A stretch of DNA of 23,886 nt from Sporisorium sorghi (Eukaryota > Basidiomycota > Ustilaginomycetes > Ustilaginales > Ustilaginaceae): NCBI GenBank assembly GCA_023212695.1, contig JALCCG010000310.1, forward strand, positions 1 to 23,886. The letters are read 5' to 3'. Position 1 is the stretch's first letter; the number at the start of each line of letters is the position of its first letter. The notes under the pieces are model-generated. The model did no database searches. It saw nothing but the letters and a program-made list of their open reading frames with translations, and was not told the origin of the DNA. This document shows positions 18,316 through 23,886 of the stretch, one piece after another. Made by a program: the position numbers and the translations under genes.

Positions 18316-18704
18316 TCAAAATTGCGAGGCTGTGCTCGGACTTGGCAGCGGCACAAAACAGCAGCACAGCATCTCTCTCTGTGCCTGTCTCGCATGCAAA
18401 GCAGCCGTCAGCCACCCAGCCACTCAAATTCTTTTTTTCGAACTTGTTAGATTTGTATCATGCACAGACTGACGTCACGTGCTGCAGGCTGCTCTGCTTG
18501 CATGAAACAGGGAAAGCGGCGGAAGCGGAAACAGACACTGAGAAGCGGTCTCGACTTTTTTGAGTTGCCAGTTGGCTCGAGCGTCGTTTCCCCACAATTT
18601 TTGTTGCTTGAAAGGATGTGCTTTGTTTTCTCTCCTCTTCAACTCCATCTAGAACCACGAACGAACAGGTGCAGCAAACTCCATCCGCAAACTTGCCCGC
18701 AATC
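18085..18704. promoter_or_regulatory. Divergent upstream region shared by PIL1 and NIPSNAP
   Basis: The 620 bp between the two ATGs contains the A68 homopolymer, located 162 bp from the PIL1 start and about 390 bp from the NIPSNAP start. A CT-rich segment and TCTCTCCTCTTCAACTCC lie just before the NIPSNAP ATG. No other gene is visible. Confidence 0.5.
18246..18313 (+). repeat. Poly(A) homopolymer, 68 bp
   Basis: An uninterrupted run of 68 A on the plus strand, equal to T68 on the PIL1 coding strand, 162 bp before its ATG. It is far longer than most fungal promoter poly(dA:dT) tracts. The exact length may be affected by sequencing or assembly. Confidence 0.95.
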
Positions 18705-19619
18705 ATGACCGTCTCCATCGCTGGACGTGGTCTACGAACAGCCGCTCGACGATGGTCCCCAACCACCCTGGTACCACGCACTGCCACGGCGGCATCTGCA
18801 TCTCGCTCGCTCATCATCCCTTCGCGGCCCGCACTGGCTGAGAAGAGCTCGTCACAGGACGACGACGCAAACCAGCCCAAGCAGAGCCTGCTCAAATCGC
18901 TCCTCCACGGCTCGGACAAGGCCAAGGCCGAAGGCGTCACCACCCAGTCGCACTCGATGCAGGTCGCTCGTGGTAAATACATCCACGAGATCCAGCGTCA
19001 GTCGGTTTCGCCTGCGCACGCTGCAGAGTACCGCGCGCTCATCGCCGAGTACTTCCCCAAGCTCGCCTCGAACCACATCCCCGTGCGCTTGACCGGAAGC
19101 TGGGAGGTCATCGTCGGCGACCTCGAGACGTTCTACCACATTTGGGAGTACGACGGCTATGCGGGTTACGACAAGGCTGTGGCGGCTCTGCAGTCGGACT
19201 CTGATTTCCAGCAGTTTACGCGCCGTCTTGAACCGCTGCTGTCCAACCGATCCAACTGGCTTACTCAGGAGTTTTCCTTCTGGCCCTCGTCTCCGCCCCG
19301 CACCACCAACGGCATCTACGAGTTGAGGACGTACCACTTGAAGCCGGGACACTTGCTCGAGTGGGAGCAGCACTGGCGACGTGGTCTCGAGGCTAGACGC
19401 AAGTTTGTCGAGCCCATCGGCGCGTGGTTTACGCAGATCGGCGGTCTGCATACCGTCTTCCACATTTGGGAGTATCCGTCGTTGGAGGAGCGGAAGAAGA
19501 CGAGGGATATGGCCTGGCAGGTCGAGACGTGGAATGACACGGTCAGCCAGACGGTCAAGCTGATCGACAAGATGCATGCTCAGATCATGAGGCCGCTGCC
19601 CTTCAGCCCGCTCAAGTAA
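18705..19619 (+). CDS. NIPSNAP family mitochondrial protein
   Basis: NIPSNAP proteins are conserved mitochondrial proteins linked in animals to mitophagy signalling; their biochemical role in fungi is unclear. The product is 304 residues. The first 45 or so are rich in Arg, Ser and Ala with almost no acidic residues (GRGLRTAARRWSP), a typical mitochondrial targeting sequence. Two ferredoxin-like repeats follow. The first (about 92-205) contains SWEVIVGDLETFYHIWEYDGY. The second (about 210-304) contains IYELRTYHLKPGHLLEWEQHW and GGLHTVFHIWEYPSLEER. The repeated FHIWEY signature is diagnostic. The ATG at 18705 is chosen because it opens the targeting sequence; an earlier ATG at 18616 is in another frame. 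No intron is needed. The gene is divergent from PIL1, and its 3' end faces the decarboxylase-like gene across 89 bp. Confidence 0.92.
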   Translation: MTVSIAGRGLRTAARRWSPTTLVPRTATAASASRSLIIPSRPALAEKSSSQDDDANQPKQSLLKSLLHGSDKAKAEGVTTQSHSMQVARGKYIHEIQRQSVSPAHAAEYRALIAEYFPKLASNHIPVRLTGSWEVIVGDLETFYHIWEYDGYAGYDKAVAALQSDSDFQQFTRRLEPLLSNRSNWLTQEFSFWPSSPPRTTNGIYELRTYHLKPGHLLEWEQHWRRGLEARRKFVEPIGAWFTQIGGLHTVFHIWEYPSLEERKKTRDMAWQVETWNDTVSQTVKLIDKMHAQIMRPLPFSPLK

Positions 19620-19708
19620 TACCTCACTCGCAAACACAATGCAAAGCAATGTCAACCCATTTTTCATCGTGCACTTGTCGATCTATGTTTTGGATTGAAA
19701 GCTACAAC

Positions 19709-21481
19709 TCACGCCGTCGAAGCAGAATCGCCCTTGAACCGGCTCCACGTGTGCTGTGCAGTTTGGGCGATCAACTCCCACGTCTGCTCGACATGCTCCT
19801 TTCTCGTCTGCGGGCTGCCCACCACGAACCTGATACAAAACCCGACCTCGGGCAAGCTGGTCTGCGTGAGCACAAACTTGTCCGCCAGCTCCTGCAAATC
19901 CTGCCAGAACGCCTTGTTGAGCTCTTCCACCCTCCCCGCCTCCACACCCTCGGGTTTGAGGCGGAACACGACGAGCGCCCACCTGGGCGGGGCGACGATC
20001 TCGAACAACCCGCTCGCATCCGCCTCGAGACTTTGCTGGAACACGCTCGCAAGCTGCATGGTGCTCCGCAGGTGCTGTTGAAATCCCTGCACACCGAACG
20101 ACCTCAATACAAACCAGATCTTGAGGTTGCGGAAGCGGCGGCCGAGCGAGATCTGCAGGTTGCGCAGGTCGAGCACGCTTCCCGCGTCGCCCTGCTTGGT
20201 GCGCAGGTACGCCGGGGTGATCGTCAACGCCCGCGCCAGATCGCCTCTGTCTCTAACCCAGAGTGGCGAGCAGTCGAACTGCACCAGCCCCCACTTGTGC
20301 AGGTTGGTGCTGAAGCTGTCCACACCTCCTTGTTTCGCATTGATCGCGGCGAGGTGCATCTCGGAGCGCAGCTCGGGGAGGGAGAGGCAGACTCCGGCGT
20401 ACGCTGCGTCGATGTGCAGCCACAGCGTCGGGTGTCTGCGGGCGATTTGGACGATTTCGGAGATATTGTCGACGGCGCCGCCCGAGGAGGTGGTGCCGAT
20501 GGTGGCGATTAGGAGGAACGGCACGCGGCCGTGGGCTTTGTCCCGTGAGATGGCACGGGAGAGGGTGGCGGCGTCGAGCGAGTAGTGCGGCGCGGCGACG
20601 GGGAGGGCGCGGAAGTCGAGTCCCAGGATGAGCGCTGCTTTGGCTGCGATGCTGTGCGTCTGCGTCGTGCCGTACAGCACGAGTTTGCTGGTGAGTTGCC
20701 CACGCCAGGCAGCGAGGGCGGTGCTGGCGGCGAGCGTGGCGTCCTCACCCACTTGGGCGGCGGTCTTGCCGTCACGTGCGACGTCCTGGTCCGCATCCAG
20801 CGTCTGCTTCACCTCCCCATCTCGAGTCGCTGCACCGTTGTCCGCGGTTGCGGACGGCATGGGGAACTTCCCAGCCAACAACCCAATACACCTCTCCCGA
20901 GCCGCAATCGCCACGGTCAGCGCGACCTCGCTCGCCGAGCCCAACACCACCCCTCCACCCGTCCCCCTCCCTTCGCCCGACAAAAACGCCTCGTCCAGCC
21001 CCAACATCCGCCCCACCCAATCCACCATCAGAATCTCCAACTCCGTGACCGACGGCGACACAGACCAATTAAACCCGGGATTGCTGATGCTCGCACAGTA
21101 CAGATCCGCAATCGCACCTTCGAACGAGGCGTTGCAGGGGAAGTAGCCGTAGAAGTTCGGGTGCTGCCAGTGCGTGATGCCGGGCATGATGATCGTGTGG
21201 TAGTCCGAGTCGATTGCGGACCATGGTTGACCGTGTTCAGGGGGTGTGGAGGGGATGGAGTGCGAGAGGAAGCCAGGCTCCACAGAGGCGGAGACAGGGA
21301 GCGAGGAGAGCGAGGCGTAGTAGTCGCAGATGCGGTCGACGGCTGCGTAGCCTGCTTTGCGGAAGCTGAATCGCGGCCGCAGCACAACAGGAGGGGGGGG
21401 GGGGGGTGCTCAAGCGTCAGCTTCAGACGACTGATTCGTTCAACAGCGGAAGGCACACGACACTCACCCTTCGATATCCAT
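19709..21481 (-). CDS. PLP-dependent aromatic-L-amino-acid decarboxylase-like enzyme (two exons)
   Basis: Group II PLP decarboxylases convert aromatic amino acids to amines; some relatives make aldehydes instead. The gene joins a 14-nt first exon (21468-21481) to exon 2 (19709-21365) across a 102-nt intron with GTGAGT donor, CAG acceptor and a CTGAC branch site. Splicing gives MDIEGFRKAGYAAVDRI, the expected family N-terminus, and a 556-residue protein. The PLP-binding Lys is in NLHKWG (Lys362), the pyridine-binding Asp in HIDAAYAG (Asp324) and the stacking His in TQTHSIAAKA (His242). Two odd points: a loop of about 35 extra residues lies before the His, and the catalytic loop reads LDLRNLQISLGRRFR where animal AADC has a TDYRHWQIPLGRRF-like sequence, so the catalytic Tyr is replaced by Leu. 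The family is sure; the substrate and product are not. Without splicing, exon 2 would have no ATG. Confidence 0.88.
21366..21467 (-). other. Intron 1 of the decarboxylase-like gene
   Basis: This is a 102-nt phase-2 intron. It has a GTGAGT donor directly after 14 coding bases, a CTGAC branch site and a TTCAG acceptor. It contains a run of 14 G on the plus strand (21393-21406), which is C14 in the transcript between branch site and acceptor, an unusual polypyrimidine tract. The joined sequence restores the family N-terminus. Confidence 0.85.
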
Positions 21482-22246
21482 TCTCGAGCAATTGGGCTAG
21501 CTATGCGTCGCTGCTGTTGATGATGGTGATGGCGATGAAGATACGCGAGCGAGTTGCACACCTTGACAATTTGCCGAAAGTTTGCAACAGCAACCGTTGG
21601 CTCAACCCAATCCGAGGTCTGCCTTCACAGGTATAAGCATCATCCATGAATGAGCAACACTTTTGATTTCAACCGCGAACCAGACCATCATAGCCTCAAG
21701 GCAGCATCGCCAAGCGCTATCCTCAGCAACGGCGCTATCCGCGGATACGATCTTCGAGAATCGACGAGGGTCGGGTGGTTTTGCCGGCCTGCAATCGGCT
21801 ATGCTAAATTCGTACGACCTCGTTTCGGGCTCAAGAAGAAATGCGCTTTGCTTTGCCGATCGGCGACCAAGCCGGCCCGATTTCTCCGATCTCGGCCCTC
21901 GCGCATCCTTGCCTTCACTGGTTGAAGCTGATGTGAATCGACCTACGTCGCCTTCTGCAGGTCGACGTCTCATCGCATTACATCTGCACATCTCACACGT
22001 CTACAACCACACTTGATGTATCTGTTCGTATTCCGGGGGTGACCGCAAAGACGTCAAGCTGTTGGTCTGCAACAAGCTGACAAGCAGGAGGAGCAGGACA
22101 AAGTGTACAAGGCGAGCGTTTCGAAGCTACAAAAGCGCGGATTGAGGCTAAAGATTAAACTGAACCAGGGGGGCGAATGGGCAAAGCAAAGGAGCTCTCT
22201 CTCTCTCTCTCTCTCTCCTCTCCCAAGAAAGGCCGATACTAGCCCT
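21482..22246. other. Intergenic region between decarboxylase-like gene and GPR1-family gene
   Basis: The 765 bp holds the promoter of the decarboxylase-like gene and the 3' flank of the GPR1-family gene. Short frames here have no recognisable content. A (CT)11 microsatellite lies at 22195-22216, about 30 bp past the GPR1-family stop codon, probably in its 3' untranslated region. Confidence 0.5.
22195..22216 (+). repeat. (CT)11 microsatellite
   Basis: Eleven uninterrupted CT units just downstream of the GPR1-family stop codon on the minus strand, appearing as (GA)11 in that transcript if the 3' untranslated region extends this far. Confidence 0.95.
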
Positions 22247-23109
22247 TCACTCGAGCCGGGGCAGCGGGAAGACAGGCAAGATCTTGAGCCCCTCTTCAGC
22301 GCACATGACCGAGGTAGCCGCATAAAACAGCAGGATCCCAACCATAATAAAAAACGCACCACTGGTCTTCAAAATCGCCTCGTGGGGTACACCGTCAATG
22401 TACCCGCCGCCGACGCATCCGAGCGCGATCACGATGAACAGCGCGGCAGTGGCGACGGGGATCGAGGTGCGCAGCGAAGCGACAAAGATGAGGAAGATCG
22501 GAATGAGGCTGATGAAGTACACCATGGCTGCTGCCTTGTAGAAGTCCGAGACGCCGATGAGCTGGTTCGAGGCGCCCAGGACGTAGGTGCTCTGGATGCC
22601 GGTCCAGGGGAGGAAGAGGAAGGATGTGCCGCCGATGAGGCCGGCGAGGGAGCCGGAGATGGTGGCGAGGAAGGTGGAGCCCTCGGCAAAGGCGTACATG
22701 CACGCGGCGAAGTTGCCAATCATGCCCAAAGGCAGACCGAGCGTCATAACTGCACCAAACAGAACCGCAAAGCAAAAGTCAGCGCACATCGCTTTCGAAG
22801 GCAAACCTCGTTGGAGGGAAAACACTCACCGATGGCAGGGTTGCGAATACCACGGTATCCAATCAGCACAAAGCCCAGCATGAGCGAGAACGCTCCCGTC
22901 GCGATGCAGAACAGCGGGAACGGGTTGGCGATCCTGCGGTGGTAGACAGGCAGCCCAGGCTGCGACGAGTCGACCTCGTGTCCACCGGGCGTAACAGTGC
23001 GCGTCAGACGGTGGCCCTTGGACGTGGTAACGTGGTCGCCGGCGTTGGGGTCCGCGGCCAGACCGAACTGCTGCTTGAGGTTGGGGTGCTTGTAGTTGGG
23101 CGTCGTCAT
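22247..23109 (-). CDS. GPR1/FUN34/YaaH family membrane protein (acetate transporter-like), two exons
   Basis: Members such as yeast Ato1/Ady2 move acetate, other short carboxylates or ammonium across the plasma membrane. Exon 1 (22830-23109) and exon 2 (22247-22749) are joined across an 80-nt intron with GTGAGT donor, a GCTGAC branch site and TGCAG acceptor. The joined frame gives 260 residues, a typical family length. The N-terminal 60 residues are polar and cytosolic (KHPNLKQQFGL). Six hydrophobic helices follow: NPFPLFCIATGAFSLMLGF (from 62), MTLGLPLGMIGNFAACM, TFLATISGSLAGLIGG, MVYFISLIPIFLIFV, ATAALFIVIALGCVGGG and SGAFFIMVGILLFYAA. The hallmark NPAPLGL motif at the start of helix 1 reads NPFPLFC, so this is a divergent member whose substrate may differ. 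The ATG at 23109 is the first giving this N-terminus. No other gene is close on its 5' side. Confidence 0.85.
22750..22829 (-). other. Intron 1 of the GPR1-family gene
   Basis: An 80-nt phase-1 intron with GTGAGT donor, GCTGAC branch site and TGCAG acceptor. Removing it joins RNPAI to MTLGLPL through a Val codon and keeps the frame over 261 codons including the stop. Confidence 0.85.
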
Positions 23110-23806
23110 TTTTGTGCAATTTGCTTGAGGGCGGTGTGAGCGTGGAGGACGATGGTGGTAGGTTGGAGGACGATGGTGATGGAGAGAAGAGGCGCCGTAT
23201 TTGGCGCGGACCAAGTTGGCGCACTTTTTCGTCGACATGGACACACAATCAGCATCGGCATGTTGACAGTCTGTGCGGCATGAGCTAGCTGCCTCCAACG
23301 ACGTTGCTGTGGAGGAGAAAATATGCGAGAAACAACAACAATGCGCAAATTTAATTATTTTCAATTTAGATCGTGCGTGACAAAATTTTCCATCCCCCCG
23401 CTCTCTCGATACGATCGTCCAGAACACAAGAGCAGATCGTTGTTGTAGCTGTTCACGCTGTCTTTCTGCTCTCTATCGAGCTGCGAGATGGCGTTCACAG
23501 TTTGGGCAAGATGACTCGTCGTCATCCATAAGACGAGTGCAAGAAACGGTAACCCAGTAGCACGAACCGTATGCGAGGTCACATGGTTTTGGTATGGCAT
23601 CAGAATGTAAGCATGTCGCTCTCGCTACAACACTCTCACTGATCGAGCTGTTTCACCACTCGGTACGCTGGTAGGTAGCTGTGAGTGGTATGTTGCGAAT
23701 GAAGTGCGGTATTGTAAGGAGATGTAAATATTACTCTATCTCTGTGTCATGTGTTCTGTCTCTTTCCCGAGGAATCGGTCTAATGATGATGGCATTTTGT
23801 TTCCCC

Positions 23807-23873
<67 letters not shown>

Positions 23874-23886
23874 TTTTTTTTGTGTT
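23110..23886. other. Upstream region of the GPR1-family gene, to the window end
   Basis: The 777 bp has no recognised gene. A 79-codon minus-strand ATG frame (23361-23600) has a hydrophobic N-terminal segment but no known domain. The far end is a long T homopolymer. The part next to 23110 probably contains the promoter of the GPR1-family gene. Confidence 0.45.
23810..23881 (+). repeat. Poly(T) tract, T63-G-T8
   Basis: Sixty-three T are followed by one G and eight more T, close to the window end. It is the second homopolymer longer than 60 bp in this window. It could be a promoter tract of a gene beyond the edge, or the tail of a retroposed sequence. Confidence 0.95.

Noticed and set aside
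18616..18704. Upstream extension of the NIPSNAP protein
   Set aside because: The longer frame starts at a GTG; the ATG at 18616 is out of frame, and the mitochondrial targeting sequence starts at the ATG at 18705.

Overview
The window looks like nuclear DNA of a smut-type basidiomycete fungus (Ustilaginomycotina, probably Ustilaginales). The reasons are compact, mostly intronless genes; two short introns of 80 and 102 nt with GTGAGT donors and CTGAC branch sites; a basidiomycete-type eisosome protein with a long disordered tail; and a pogo-like transposon relic beside a decaying P-loop NTPase gene. The species assignment is inference. There are no rRNA or tRNA genes, CRISPR arrays or bacterial operons.

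The left 5.7 kb is a graveyard. It holds an internally deleted pogo/Tigger-like DDE transposase (minus strand, 480-1037), an unrecognised reading frame with an in-frame stop (1422-2372), a stretch resembling the 5' end of an LTR retrotransposon (about 2612-3290), and a broken P-loop NTPase gene (3135-5707) with two nonsense codons and one frameshift. A 1.6 kb stretch without a convincing gene follows.

From about 7.3 kb onward is the conserved core. In order: ribose-phosphate pyrophosphokinase (minus), a CPD photolyase lacking its antenna domain (plus), a membrane-anchored GH17 beta-1,3-glucanase (minus), a secreted GH76 alpha-1,6-mannanase-like protein (minus), a PIL1/LSP1 eisosome protein (minus), a mitochondrial NIPSNAP protein (plus), a PLP-dependent aromatic-amino-acid-decarboxylase-like enzyme (minus, two exons) and a GPR1/FUN34/YaaH membrane protein (minus, two exons).

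The genes do not form a pathway. Three deal with the cell surface (GH17, GH76, PIL1). Two pairs are divergent and share an upstream region containing a long poly(dA:dT) tract: PRS/photolyase with A29 and PIL1/NIPSNAP with A68. Two pairs are convergent with short gaps: photolyase/GH17 (116 bp) and NIPSNAP/decarboxylase (89 bp).

The best candidates for something unusual are the photolyase, which keeps a complete FAD domain but has lost about 190 or more residues in frame, and the decarboxylase-like enzyme, which has Leu where the catalytic-loop Tyr of aromatic amino acid decarboxylases is expected. I did not find a convincing multi-gene novel system.
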